Below are positions 1 through 12,036 of a stretch of DNA of 64,000 nucleotides, piece by piece (the first letter of the stretch is position 1; the number at the start of each line of letters is the position of its first letter). The notes beneath the pieces were generated by a model. The model saw nothing but the letters and a program-made list of their open reading frames with translations, was not told the origin of the DNA and did no database searches. The stretch is taken from the NCBI RefSeq assembly GCF_029168945.1, contig NC_083607.1, positions 30,675,257-30,739,256 of the forward strand, written 5' to 3'. This DNA comes from Cannabis sativa. Lineage: Eukaryota; Streptophyta; Magnoliopsida; Rosales; Cannabaceae. A program made the position numbers and the translations under genes.

Positions 1-690
1 GCCACCAGGAAGCGCTATTAGCATGGGTCCCGGAGGAGGCACCCGGAGTACAAGTTACTCCTGGAAGCTAGTATAGCGTGAAGGCCCTCCGAGATGTGTC
101 AGGTCTCTCCCGAGAAATCAAGTCGCATTTAATGCTGCATGGGAGGAAGCGTGTTGGGACTGTAACACGCAATAAAGTCTGACGGCACAACCCCCGAACA
201 GCAGCGCTACAGTAATGATCATTTAAGTCTAGCGACGGCTACTCTGCGAAGAGTCACGTCAATCATAAGACAAAAAGGACATTCTCCATAAAAACCCTAC
301 AGCACCTAGGGATTTGACCATGCATCACCCATGGTATATTCATCGGAAATGCCCAACTTTATGGATACTTACAGACACATGTGTAAGAACAATCCTAGGG
401 ATTACCCCACCAAAACACTATAAATACCCCCTCAAAGCTCATTTAATGGGGTCGGAGAATCTTGGTTGCAAAAGAGCAAGAAGAGAAAAAACTCACCAAG
501 AACATTCTCTGTATTTAAGAGAAAAACATTCTCTCAAGTGTAGAATCTGTATTAAATACATCCATTAATAGCAGTGGCTCGTGGACTAAGGCTCATTAAC
601 GCCCCAACCACGTAAAAAGTCTTCATCTCACTTTCTTACAGCTCATTATTATAATTATATTTTAATAGTTGCCGAAAACCTCGGTCAACA
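1..690 (+). repeat. Ty3/gypsy Tat-type LTR, 5' end outside the window
   Basis: This aligns almost base for base with the last 690 or so bases of the two LTRs of the complete Tat element at 11193-23406, and ends in the same CGGTCAACA at 690. About 91 bases of the LTR's 5' end lie outside the window. It has the same TATA box (419-426). It differs from the other two LTRs at scattered positions, so it is an older insertion. No primer-binding site follows; copia leader sequence begins at 691. It is therefore a solo LTR or the 3' LTR of an element to the left. The 84-codon ORF inside it recurs in all three LTRs and is not taken as a gene. Confidence 0.9.
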
Positions 691-949
691 TTAAGCATTA
701 TTGAAATTTCTACAAAAATATATAAGTTATTTAAATATTTAAAATAAAATTTATAAATTTCTAATAAGTAAAATGTTATAAAATAGTAAAATATCATTTT
801 TCAAACTTATAATTTATAAATAATTAAATATTTAACAAAATAACCAACTTTTGAATTTGAAAATCTTATGGTTAAAATATCTATAAAAATATCTAGGTTA
901 ATTTTAAATTTATTAATTATTTAATTTTTCATATAAGATGATTTTAATA
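691..949 (-). mobile_element. Family-C copia leader fragment (reverse), part 1
   Basis: This A+T-rich stretch is a close copy of 10937-11192, which belongs to the leader of a reverse-oriented family-C copia element. It continues at 2389 after the Mutator-like element at 950-2388. It starts directly at the end of the Tat LTR, so that LTR had inserted into this leader. It has no coding potential. Confidence 0.75.
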
Positions 950-2388
950 GGGATATTGGCGGCTAAACTACCTGAACTTTACAGTTTGTTACACTTAACC
1001 ACAAAAACCGAATTTTTGGTGATTAAACTACCTAAACTGGTTCCGTTTTTTTCTGCACACCTCCGTCCAAAAATCACAGTTAAGTGTCACGGTGAACTGT
1101 CCACGTGTACACACTTGTACACGTGGAAAATTTTTAGTGGTCCACGTAATATTAGTTTTAAAAAATAAATATAAATATTTTAAAAAAAAATTAAAAAATC
1201 AGATTTTATTTTTTTATTTTTACTTTTTTTCTTAATTTAAAAAATTAAAAAAATTAATTTTTTTTTTACTTTTTTTTTTTTCTTTTTCTTCTTCTTTCTT
1301 CTTCTTCTTACTTCCTTCTTTCTTTTTCTGCAGAAACCCTGAGGTTGATGTCTACCCTGGTGCGGCTGTTAGTGTAAGTAAGACGATTACAAACTTTAGA
1401 AACCAAAACCGATTAGAACCATTAACCCTAGAAAAGAAAAAGAAATGAAAGAAGCCATTAGTACACAACCCTAGTGCAGCTACAACTAGAAGAAGAGAAG
1501 AGCAAGAATGAAAAAAAATCTTTGAACCCTAGAAAACTCTACTGAAAGTTTGTTTTGAAAATTTAGAAAATCATAACCTGGAATTTTTCTTTCGTGCTGC
1601 TATTGATGAGAAGAAGAGAAAGTTTAAAAAATGTTGAACTTTGAGAGAAATGGTGGGTGCCGAGTAGTGAGCCTTAGGGATTAGAAAATTACCTTTTATA
1701 TTAGGGTTTGGCATCTTAGGGTTACTCTTTTGTCTTCTTGGGTTGTTGATTCTTGGGCCGTTTCTCTTGATTGAGTGTGTGAGTGAAGAGAGTTTGACTT
1801 TAGATTGGTGGCTGTAGGCGTGTAGGTGTTATAGGGCCTGAACCTTTGTGGTTCTTTTGAGTTAATACTTGAGCTTTGCTTGTTGAACATAGAAGATTTC
1901 GAATATATATTATAAGTAGAATTTAAATTGTATAGTTGGTAGTACAATTGTGGTAAGACCTTTCGATTTAACGCCATAACTGAGGTTGATGTCTACTCTG
2001 GAGGATTTTTGCAGAAAAAGAAGAAGAAAGAAGAAAGAATAAAGAAGAAGAAGGAGAAAGAAGAAGAAAAAGAAAAAAAAAAAGTAAAAAAAAAAAAATT
2101 AATTTTTTAAATTTAAAAAAAAAAAGTAAAAAAGAAAAAAAAATAAAAAAAATTTTGACTTTTTAATTTTTTTAAATATTTATAATTATTTTTTAAAACT
2201 AATATTACGTGGACCACTAAAAATTTGCCACGTGGACAGTCCACCGTGGCACTTAACTGTGATTTTTGGACGGAGGTGTGCAGAGCAAAACGGAACCAGA
2301 GTTTAGGTAGTTTAGCCGCCAAAAATTCAATTTTTGTGGTTAAGTGTAACAAACCGTAAAGTTCAGGTGGTTTAGCCGCCAATGTCCC
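950..2388. mobile_element. Non-autonomous Mutator-like element with long terminal inverted repeats
   Basis: The ends are inverted repeats. GGGATATTGGCGGCTAAACT at 950 matches the reverse complement of the right end at 2388 (GGGACATTGGCGGCTAAACC). The similarity runs inward for more than 300 bases per arm, through the CACGTGG-containing segment and a poly-purine/pyrimidine tract. The insertion is flanked by a perfect 10-bp target duplication, GATTTTAATA (940-949 and 2389-2398). GGG termini, long TIRs and 9-11-bp duplications are typical of Mutator-like elements. The core (about 1340-1995) has no recognisable transposase; the minus-strand ORF at 1696-1977 resembles nothing I know. A direct repeat, CTGAGGTTGATGTCTAC, lies at both edges of the core (about 1338 and 1980). 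Confidence 0.85.
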
Positions 2389-3074
2389 GATTTTAATATA
2401 ATATTTCAAATTAAAAGGATAAAGTTATCTTTTAATTTAAAATATGCCCAATATTAAAATATCTAACCTTAAAAATAAATAATATATAAATATTAAAGAA
2501 ATTAACAAATTTTTAAATCTGACCATAATTTAAAAATTAAAAAAATTAATTTTTAAATTTAAACCTCGAAATATCAAAAATTAAAAATAATGTATTAAAA
2601 ATAAATATTAATAATTAAAAAAATGATGTTTAAGTTTAAATATATTAAAAAATATATATTTTATTTTAATTTTGGAGTTTGAAAATTGGAAAAATCCAAA
2701 ATTGGGGAAAAATCCCACAAAAATCAGGTTGGGTGAGGTGGCTGCCCAGGACGCTGCACGTGCAGCCAAATGAGGCTGCAAATAGGCCAGGCGTGTCACT
2801 CGTTCCCAGTCGAGAAAACTCGGCATTTGTAGGATTCGTGTGGGCGGACGTAGGCGCGAGCAAGAGCATCACGTGGGTGTGCTTCTCGTGTCTGAACGAG
2901 TGACACCGTGTCTTCAGACACGGTTTTGTCCCAGTCCGCGCGCGCAAGCCCCTTTCTTGTCCGAGTTTCTAGTGCGAGTGAGCACCAGCTCGACACCGAT
3001 GGGCACCCAAAATTCAAACCTTCATAACTTTCTCAATTTTTATCGAAATCGAGTTCCGTAAAAACCAAAATTAC
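2389..3074 (-). mobile_element. Family-C copia leader fragment (reverse), part 2
   Basis: This resumes the leader interrupted at 949 and matches 23412-24090 in the same orientation and 54300-54900 in the opposite one. The A+T-rich part gives way to a G+C-rich island (2715-3005) with a perfect 14-bp palindrome, GCTGCACGTGCAGC, at 2753-2766. At about 3075 it switches to an internal part of the family-C LTR. The true LTR/leader junction and primer-binding site are therefore deleted. ORFs across the island are short, overlap on both strands and are not conserved. Confidence 0.75.
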
Positions 3075-3312
3075 TATAATTAATTATTAAATAATATTGT
3101 CATTTATTATATTTATTTATTAGACTAACCAAAGTCTCTTAATTAACAAATATACCCTATAAACTCTTTCTTTACAGTTTCGCCCTTAATAAGTGATAAA
3201 TTCACAAATAGACATAGTCTAACTTGAGAATTATAATTGATTAATTAAAACCAATTAAATGAGTCTTACAAGTAGTATTGTCTCAACTAGTGTGGGGACC
3301 ATGGGCCTATAT
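3075..3312 (-). repeat. Internal fragment of family-C LTR (reverse)
   Basis: The sequence matches the reverse complement of the middle of complete family-C LTRs, for example around 6110-6330: the TTAATTAAC block, the TAGACATAGTCTAA block, and the segment ending in GACCATGGGCCTATA. Both LTR ends are missing. It is joined on the left to leader DNA and on the right to a forward LTR start, so it marks a deletion or recombination joint. Confidence 0.75.
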
Positions 3313-3771
3313 TGTTGGGTTTTGTGCCCTAAATAAAACACATTACAATCTGATTAGTTATCAATCTAAGAAATTTGAAGTGATTTATGTTTGCATGAAT
3401 TTTACATGCTTATGGTTTAATATATATTTAATATATGCACAAAATCAGTTAAGTCCAGAACATATATTTATTCACAATTACAGTATTGTCAACACAGTGG
3501 AATGTGATTGTGATTATATGATTCAAAAGACTAAGTCCCTGTTTCATTAGTGTTTTGGATTTACACTGATGTGATAATCAGCGATGATGTGTACTTACAC
3601 TTGGAGTAAGTGTTATGTTCTTTCCAGGACATTGGTAAAGTATACTAGTTTCGAATGTATGGAGTATACATTGGACTGGACCGATATTGAACTTAGTCAA
3701 GATATTATAAACTTACCGTTGTATCTTTCCAAGTCAATATCACTAGTTGATCTTAGATTAAAAGAATCTAA
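3313..3771 (+). repeat. 5' fragment of family-C LTR (forward)
   Basis: It begins with the family-C LTR terminus TGTTGGGTTTTGTGCC and follows the first 460 or so bases of the complete LTRs at 5128 and 52841. It stops exactly where a reverse-oriented LTR terminus (TGTTGGAAATATTTTACC) begins at 3772. Confidence 0.8.
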
Positions 3772-5127
3772 TGTTGGAAATATTTTACCAGGATTTAGAT
3801 TTACTAACAAGTATGTTTCATTAACATCCTAATATGAATTTTAAAACAATGAAATAAACACATATAAAGTTTAAGAAACCTTACATTGATTGCAGCGTAA
3901 TATATTGACTCCTTCCATTCAGTTCTCTAGCCCTTGATTCCTTTATGTAGCAGAGCATTATTAAGATCTAAACCTAGATCTCTTTCTCTCCTTCTTCTTG
4001 ATTGGATTCTTCACAGTCTTACATACTACGATTGAGGACCAACTTGATGTGTGTGGGCATTTACTCAATCACTAATGGTTGAATATTATTTGGTAAAGAA
4101 AGACTAAGTATTTCGAATTGAAGAAGAAAGAAGAAGGAAGAGGTTGGTTCGAAAATAGAAGGAAGAATAGATGGCTCAACTTTTTCTGAAGGCAAGAAAT
4201 TTCATCATCTTTTAAGTGTGAGCCATCACTATCTATTTATAGGCAACCACCTAGGTTAAGGTTAGGATTTATTAGGCATTAATATAATAGAATAATTAAG
4301 TGGAAAGTCCCATATAAGTTGTCGGCCATAGTAATTGGCCCCACTATGGAATTTTTCCACTTTTGACAATCTTTTCTTTATTTTCTCAAAAATTTCATTT
4401 TTTCAATTCTAACCATTTAAATGCCAAAACTAATTATTTAATAATGAAAAATTAATTATCAAATAAAATTGCCATTTAATATATTTATTAATTAGACATA
4501 ATAAAATCTCTCCATTAATAAATAAAACCTAGAATCTCTTTTCTTCACAATTAAGCCCTTGCTTAGTGAAAATTCATAAACTAGACATAGTCTAATTTTA
4601 GAATTATAATTGATTAATTAAAATTAATTAACTGAATCTTACAAGCAGTTTGTCTCAACTAGTATGGGGACAATTGGCCTATATAACTGAGCTTCCAATA
4701 AACAGATCTAGAATTTACCAAGTAAATCCACTAACTTATTAATTCCTCATTGCATCCACCATAGAACTTGGAATTGCACTCTCAGTTACATAGAACGCTC
4801 TATATGTTCCACGATATAGCTACGCTATTGATTATCCATTTTTATTATCCCAATAATCAATGATCCTCTATAGATGATCTACATTGCATAGGGATAAAAT
4901 TACCGTTACACCCTTTCAATGTATTTTATCCTTAAAACACTTGGCCACCTATAAATGATATTTTAGTGAATTAATATAAACACTAAAATGAGATCTCAAT
5001 CATTTATCTCTATTCAGCCAAGCTCGAAGGAAATCATCGTTTCACTTGTAAATACCTATAGAAGCTATAGATTCCATATCTATGTTTAGCGCTCACAGTC
5101 AATTGTACTATCGTGTTCCCAAAATGT
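3772..5127 (-). repeat. Truncated family-C LTR (reverse)
   Basis: This is the reverse complement of the last 1.35 kb or so of the LTR. It starts at the LTR 3' terminus (reverse of ...AAATATTTCCAACA) and contains the reverse of the TATA region (CTATTTATAGG near 4233). It ends at CCCAAAATG, where a full LTR begins at 5128. The 5' part of this copy (about 480 bp) is missing; a fragment of that same part, in the opposite orientation, precedes it at 3313-3771. Confidence 0.8.
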
Positions 5128-6985
5128 TGTTGGGTTTTGTGCCCTAAATAAAACTCATTTCAATATAATCACATTTACTTATTAATAAAGGTCAGAAATA
5201 ACATTTTATGTTGCATGGTTCACATAATTTATTTCATGATTATATACATATAATGTATGAATTCTATTTTAAGTCCAGAACATATATGAATTTGTTAATG
5301 ATTATAGTGTTGTCAGCACAGTGGAATATAATCTTAATTATATGTTCGAAAGTTTATTCCCTGATTTGTCAGTTCATTGGATTTAGACTGGCATGATATA
5401 ATCAGCGATAGGTAGTCTTACACCTTGGATAAGTGTTATGTCCTTTCCAGTGCATTGGCAAAGTTTACCAGTATCGGATGTATGGAGTATACATCGGAAG
5501 GGACCAATATTGAACTTTGATTAGATTTGTCAAAATTTACCGTAATATTTATTCAATTCAATATCACCTGTTGTTCCTAGATAAAATGATCTTAATCCTG
5601 ATATGGAGTATACATGTTCTTTGATTTGTTAGTTAGCCTACTTTTGAACAGTCAGGGTGATACGTACATTTTGGGAACATGATAGTATAATTGAGTGGGA
5701 GCGCTAAAATAAATATGGAGTCTATAACTTTTATAGGAATTTAGAAGTGAAACGATGATATCCCTCGAGCTTGGCTAAATAGAGATAAATGGTGGAGATC
5801 TCATTTCACTTCGCTGAAATATCATTTATACGGAGCTAAGTGTTTTAAAAATAAAATACATTGAAGGTGTAACGGTAATTTAGTGCCTATTCAATGTAGA
5901 TCATCTATTAGAGGGTCGTTGATCAAATTAGGATTATAACAATGGATAACTAATAGCATATCTATATCCTGGAACATACAGAGCGTTCTATATAACTGAG
6001 AGTGCAATTCCAAGTTCTAAGAGTGGATTCAACAAGGAATTAATAAGTTAGGAAATTTACTTGGTAAATTCAGTTCCGCTTATTGGAAGCTCAGTAATAT
6101 AGGCCCATGGTCCCCATACTAGTTGAGACCATACAGCTTGTAAGACTCAGTTAATTGATTATAATTAATCAATTATAATTCTAAAGTTAGACTATGTCTA
6201 GTTTATGAATTTTCACTAAGCAAGGGCAAAATTGTAAGAAAAGAGATTCTAGGTTTTATTTGTTAATTAAGAGACTTTATATGTCTAACTAATAAATATA
6301 TTAAATGACAATATTATTTAATAATTAATTTTTAGTTATTAAATAATTAGAATTGGCATTTAAGTGGTTAAATTGGAAAATTGGCGTTTTTGAGAAAATA
6401 GGATGGAAAAATGAAAAAATAGCAAAATTGCAAAGTGGGCCCAATCAACTATCCTATGGCCGGCCACACTTGTAGAATTTTACTATTTATTTTTCTATTA
6501 TTTTAATGCCAAATAATTCTAACCTAAACCTAGGTGGTTACCTATAAATAGATAGTGATGGCTCACATTCACACAAAACTCTGTCAGATAAAAACTGAGC
6601 CTCTTCCTATTTACCCTAGCCGCCACTTCTTCTTATCTTCTTCTTAAATTTTATTCAACCTTGAGTGAATGAGTGAGTGCCCACACACATCAAGTGGTAT
6701 CTCAATCATAGTGTGGAAGATTGTGAAGAATCCAATCAACAAGAAGGAGAATCAACATCAAAGAAGGAGAGAAAGAGATCCAGGTTCAGATCTTGGTGAT
6801 GCTCTACTACAGAAAAGAATCAAGGGCTAGAGATCTGAACGGAAGGAGTCATTATATTCCGCTGCACCCAATGTAAGGTTTCCTAAACTTTATATGTGTT
6901 TATTTCATTATTTTAGTATTCATATTAGGATGTTAATGAAACATACTTGTTAGTAAATCTAGATCCTGGTAAAATATTTCTAACA
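5128..6985 (+). repeat. Complete family-C LTR (forward)
   Basis: A 1858-bp LTR from TGTTGGGTTTTGTGCC to TATTTCTAACA, with a TATA box in CCTATAAATAG (about 6543-6550). No primer-binding site follows; the DNA to its right is reverse-oriented integrase remnant. The 5-bp flanks differ (AATGT and GTACA), so this is not a simple solo LTR with a target duplication. A recombinant is more likely. Confidence 0.85.
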
Positions 6986-7980
6986 GTACACAACCATTGC
7001 ATCATTCTGAAATTTTCCTATCACTAAGGTATATCCCTAGAAGGACTTAGGCAATGACTAGTAACTAATCATAGACCTTATACTATCATCAATATGCAAA
7101 TCGAATTTCTGGGGAGGTAAGTTTGGATATAATTCAAAAATCAACTTAATGATCTTTGAACTGCATACCTGTCAAATATTTCTCCACCCCTATCAGTTCA
7201 CAAGATCTTTAACCACTTACCTTAATGTTTTTCAACATTGCTAAAAATTCATGAAATTTATCAAACATTTCAAATTTCTTTGCATAAGGTAAAATCTAGA
7301 GTGATCGTCTTAAGAACATAACGAAAACTCATATCCACCCCTAAAAGTACATCCATATGCGAGATGATCTTACTTTCAAGTGGACATAGGCATATTGACT
7401 CTTTATAGAGAATGATCTTGTCAAAACCACTATGAACAAGATACAAATGCCATAGATACTAAAATGTGGTTGTGGTCTTTTGATGACTTAGGTTTAGTTA
7501 CATTAAAGAGTTCTTAGAATAGTCCAAGTAGATTTTGGTCACAGAATACTAAACTCACATTCCATACATTAACATACAGTTTGATTCCATTGACAGAAAA
7601 TGGATATTAAACACTTGTGAAAGTTTAACTGTATTGTACTCTGGAAATAGAAATATAAAATTTCTATTTGGAATCTAAAATTTAATGTCAAAGACTTTAA
7701 TTTATACCAAATATACAATGAGTAATGATTCTAGCTTGGACCACCACTATTAATCTAACTTTAAGTCTAATTTGCCTAAAGTAAGCATATATAAGTAGGA
7801 GATTCTAAGATCGAGGATTATATTATTTTGGGATAGAATGTCGGGATTATAGTCATATGTGCTATTCAATTTCATACAATAAAATAGAATGACATTATAA
7901 GCAAATGATTTATAAACCATTCATCCAATGATATATTATGTAAGCAAATTCAAAATATAAGCTAAGAGGAATAAGTAAAG
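6986..7980 (-). pseudogene. Decayed family-C copia pol remnant (integrase region)
   Basis: Read on the minus strand, 7150-7320 clearly follows the integrase-coding DNA of the forward family-C element near 61760-61900. Both share the stretch coding for the second catalytic Asp (GAACTGATAGGGGTGGAGA) and the following ATGCAGTTCAAAGATCATT. Parts of 7320-7750 resemble the protease/pre-integrase stretch at 61190-61350. Every frame has many stops and small indels, so it encodes nothing now. The reverse transcriptase half is absent; the next sequence to the left is an unrelated forward LTR. It belongs to the same element as the leader at 7981-11192 and the LTR at 24285-26126. Confidence 0.65.
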
Positions 7981-10900
7981 GATAATTTCGATTTAAAATA
8001 AGAATCCAACGATGTCCTGGTAGGCGAGAGTCAAAGTTATTCTTATTTGTATAAACTTATTGTTTCATATTGTAAATACTTGTCTAAGGTGTCATCTATT
8101 GATGAACAACTTGATGTTGCATTTACAAATATTTATCTATCGAGATCTAACACTATTATGTTTGTCTAATGAATGACAATTCATTAGGATTTGTCCCATT
8201 AAAAACAACAAGCCAAGTTAGACCAACAATGAAGATTCGAAATTAAACTACGATTAATAAAAGAAAACAACATGGTTCAATATAAATTCACCCACAATTC
8301 AGAAATTATTAAGCATTTAGCAAATAACAAAGACATGTGAAATTATAAAACTATCATATCTTAAATAATTTCCAAGGTTTCCAACAAACTGATACAGTGT
8401 CCCGGTAGGCGAGAGTCAAAGTATCGTTCATTGAATAGAGTTGTCAGCTCATCTAAAATGGATACCATTCTAGCAACCTTTTATTCGATCAAAATAAGAA
8501 TCCAACGTTGTCTCGGTAGGCGACCATCAAGGTTATTCTTATTTTATGAGCTTCCACCACTGTTTTATATTTCGTAAATTTATCTCTAAGTAGTCACCGT
8601 AGGGGAGAGTCTAATAGAGACGAAAACTTACAAAATACTTATCATAAGAGATCGTTACGGTGTTAAATGCTTCAACGAATAACCATCCATTAGGGGGACG
8701 AAGTCTAGCGTCTCGAAGTTATATTGAAAACATATTAACCATGTAGGACCAACAATGGAGATCGAATATCCTTATAACTAAAGCTCATTATTTTAAGGAG
8801 TTGTATTTTCTTCGATACTTATTTTAATCTATTTATTTTAATATATATTTATTTAATTAAAATTCCCAATTTAGAATAAAATTCTAAATATAAATTTTAA
8901 TTTAATATCTATAAAAATTATACTTAAGGAAGATCTGGAAAAATAAAAATAAATTATTTTCCATCCTTAGTATTAGTTTTCAAATAAATATTACGAAAAT
9001 TATTCAATTTAAGTTGATCCAAAATTAATTTTCAACTCAAAATTCAATTTTCAATAAATATATAATGCGAAATTTAAAAAATAATGTATTTAAAATAAAT
9101 AAAATTTTTGAAAATGCTATAAAATAAATAAATAAATCTTAAAAAATTATTCTGATTTATGTTGATCCAAAATTAATTAAAAATTAATTTTCAACACAAA
9201 TATAATTTTCCTATTTAATTAAATAATAAGAAAATTATCAAATATTTAAGTATCATGATAAAAATCAACTTAAATATTAATCTTATATTTAATTAAATAT
9301 CACTAGAAAAATATTTCAAGCAAACAGACAATAACTATCTAGACTTTCATTGACTAATTAATTCATTTTCTAATAATAATATATTTTAATTGATTTATTT
9401 TAATTAATCATTTAATGAAAAAAAAATTATTGATTTAAGTTGGTCCAAAATTAATTAAAAAATAATTAATTTTCAACTTTAATATATTTTTCAAAAATTT
9501 GAAATTTCTGCATTTAAATAAAAAAATGCAATTTCGAATTTTATAAAAAATTTATTAATAAAATATATTTTGAAAATTATTTAAATTTAAGTTGTTCTAA
9601 AATTCAAATTTCCAACTTAAAATAATTTTCTATTGAATTAAATATTCTGAAAATAATAATATTTAAGTATCAAGAATGAAATCAACTTAAATATTTAATT
9701 TTCAATTTAATTAAATGTATTAAATACAATAATTAAATTATAAAAGAAGCTTAATTTTAAATTCTAATTTAATACTAGGAAAATATTCTTTATTTAAGTT
9801 GATCCAAAATTAATTAATAAATAATTAATTTTCAACTTAAAATATTTTCTCAATTAAATATTAGAAAATATAACTAGTACTAGAAATAACTATCTAGAAT
9901 ATATCTCAATTAACTAAGTATTTTTCTAAAATTAACTCTAAAATATTCAATGAAAAAATAAATTTCATATATTTTAAAGCTAATTATGTTGCTAATTCAA
10001 TTAGAATTAGGTTAGACTAATATAATTAACCTAATACAATTATTTAAATAAGACAAATGGGCCTTCACAATTGGGGTGGTTCATGTGAGGGAGGCTTGGG
10101 TTCAGTATGTCGTACCGACTACTATTGGCCCCCTAACTCTCACACAAGGCCCAAAGGAGAGGAATTTAACCTTTAAATAAATAATTGTTATTCATTGAAT
10201 AAGCCAAATACTAATTGGGCCTAAATAAAATTACTTATGTGAAATTTTATTTTAGCAACCTAATCTATTTAATTACTTAAAACTTAAATGGGCTTCCTAT
10301 ATGCATCTAAGCCCAAAAGAAAACATATAGGCTCACACAGGTCAAATGATGTGGATGGGCCCTATCATGTTACTATGTTTACACAGATGAAAGAAGTACA
10401 AAATTTACCTGTTACAAATTATTTATAGGATCTATTGACAATTGAACTATGATTAAAATCAGATCATTAGATTTGTCAACAAGTTAATCATAGCAATTTA
10501 AATCAAATAAATAATAGGTTTGTTAAAAAAAATTGAATAAACAATATAAATAAACAAACAATGTCCATGTAACAGATTGTGAAATAAGATATTAATATAA
10601 TTAAATTATTATTTTTTAAACTAACCAACTAATTTTGAAAATTTAGGGTTGTTAAAACCAACCTTAAAAATCTCATCAAAATTTAAAATTCAAAAATAAA
10701 AACTAATTTAAAATATCTAGGTGTATTTGAATTATTTTATCAAATTAAATTAAAAATCAAATAAGATAAATGATTTGAAAAAATAATATTTTCAATATCG
10801 TTTTGTAATCTTATAATTTAATAAAATTAAAATAATAAAATAAACTAATTTTAAAATAGATGTGGTTAGAAAATTATTATTTTAGGAATAAAATAATAAA

Positions 10901-11192
10901 TAAATAATAATTATCCTAATTACATGTCAAAATATCTCAAATTAAGCATTATTCAAATTTCTACAAAAATATGTAAGTTATTTAAATATTTAAAATACAA
11001 TTTATAAAGTTCTAATAAGTAAAATGATATAAAAATAGTAAAATATCATTTTTCAAACTTATAATTTATAAACAATTAAATATTTAACAAAATAACTAAT
11101 TTTTGAATTTGAAAATATTATGGTTAGAATATCTATAAAAATATCTAGGTTAATTTCAAATTTATTAATTATTTAATTTATCATATAAGGTG
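7981..11192 (-). mobile_element. Long leader of reverse family-C copia element, part 1
   Basis: Read on the minus strand this matches the leader of the forward element (58300-60430) block by block. The blocks are the TCTCGCCTA hairpin motifs (8015-8700), an A+T-rich stretch with repeated AAGTTG...CAACTT hairpins (9011-9838), a conserved island bounded by GGGCCTT and AAGGCCC (10059-10152), and the segment around 10370-10500. It is interrupted at 11192 by the Tat element and resumes at 23412. I see no ORF of note in these 3.2 kb. A leader this long is unusual for copia elements. Confidence 0.75.
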
Positions 11193-11973
11193 TGTTGCTC
11201 CAGAATTTGCCCAAAATACGTGGACCAGTCGAGAGGGGACACGTGGATCAGATAACTTGTAAACATTTATTAAGTCTTTGTGCGCCACAAGGAAGCGCTG
11301 TTAGCATGGGTCTCGGAGAAGGCACCCGGAGTACAAGGTACTCCAGGAAGCTAGTATAGCGTGAAGGCTCTCCGGGATATGTCAGGTCTCTCCCGAGCAA
11401 TCAAGTCGCATTTAATGCTGCATGGGAGGAAGCGTGTTGAGACTGTAACACGCAATAAAGTCTGACGGCACAACCCCCGAACAGCAGCGCTACAGTAATG
11501 ATCATTTAAGTCTAGCGACGGCTACTCTGCGAAGAGTCACGTCAATCACAAGGCAGAAAGGACATTCTTCATAAAAGCCCTACAGCACCTAGGGATTTGA
11601 CCATGCATCGCCCATGGTATATTCATCGGAAATGCCCAACTTTATGGATACTTACAGATACATGTGTAAGAACAATTCTAGGGATTACCCCACCAAAACA
11701 CTATAAATACCCCCTCAAAGCTCATTTAATGGGGTCGAGAATCTTGGTTTGCAAAAGAGCAAGAAGAGAAAATACTCACCAAGAACATTCTCTGTATTTA
11801 AGAGAAAGACATTCTCTCAAGTGTAGAATCTGTATTAAATACATCCATTAATAACAGAGACTCGTGGACTAAGGCTCATTAACGCCCCAACCACGTAAAA
11901 AATCTTTATCTCACTTTCTTACAGCTCTTCATTACAATCATATTTTAATAGTTGCCGAAAATCTCGGTCAACA
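11193..11973 (+). repeat. 5' LTR of the Tat element
   Basis: 781 bp, TG...CA termini, same length as the 3' LTR at 22626-23406 and nearly identical to it. The target duplication AGGTG precedes it. Confidence 0.95.
11702..11709 (+). promoter_or_regulatory. TATA box in the Tat 5' LTR
   Basis: TATAAATA in the context CACTATAAATACCCC, about 270 bp before the LTR end. The same box lies at 419-426 and 23135-23142 in the other LTRs. Position and sequence fit the promoter for the genomic RNA. Confidence 0.7.
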
Positions 11974-11976
11974 TTT

Positions 11977-11995
11977 TGGTGCTTTCATTGAGAGC
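11977..11995 (+). other. Primer-binding site of the Tat element
   Basis: TGGTGCTTTCATTGAGAGC begins three bases after the LTR. It starts with TGG, the complement of a tRNA 3' CCA, as expected for first-strand priming. I could not assign the tRNA. Confidence 0.75.
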
Positions 11996-12036
11996 TGAGG
12001 AAAGCTGCTACATAACAAGCATTTGACTTCACAACA

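Noticed and set aside
314..568. 84-codon ORF present in all three Tat LTRs (also 11597-11851 and 23030-23284)
   Set aside because: It lies across the LTR TATA box and is conserved only because the LTRs are near-identical. No domain is seen.
2666..3061. Overlapping ORFs on both strands in the leader G+C islands (also 23685-24045 and 54329-54682)
   Set aside because: High G+C makes stop-free frames likely. The frames are not conserved between the three copies.
5128..6985. Simple solo LTR with target duplication
   Set aside because: The flanking 5-mers AATGT and GTACA do not match, and the flanks belong to different parts of the family.
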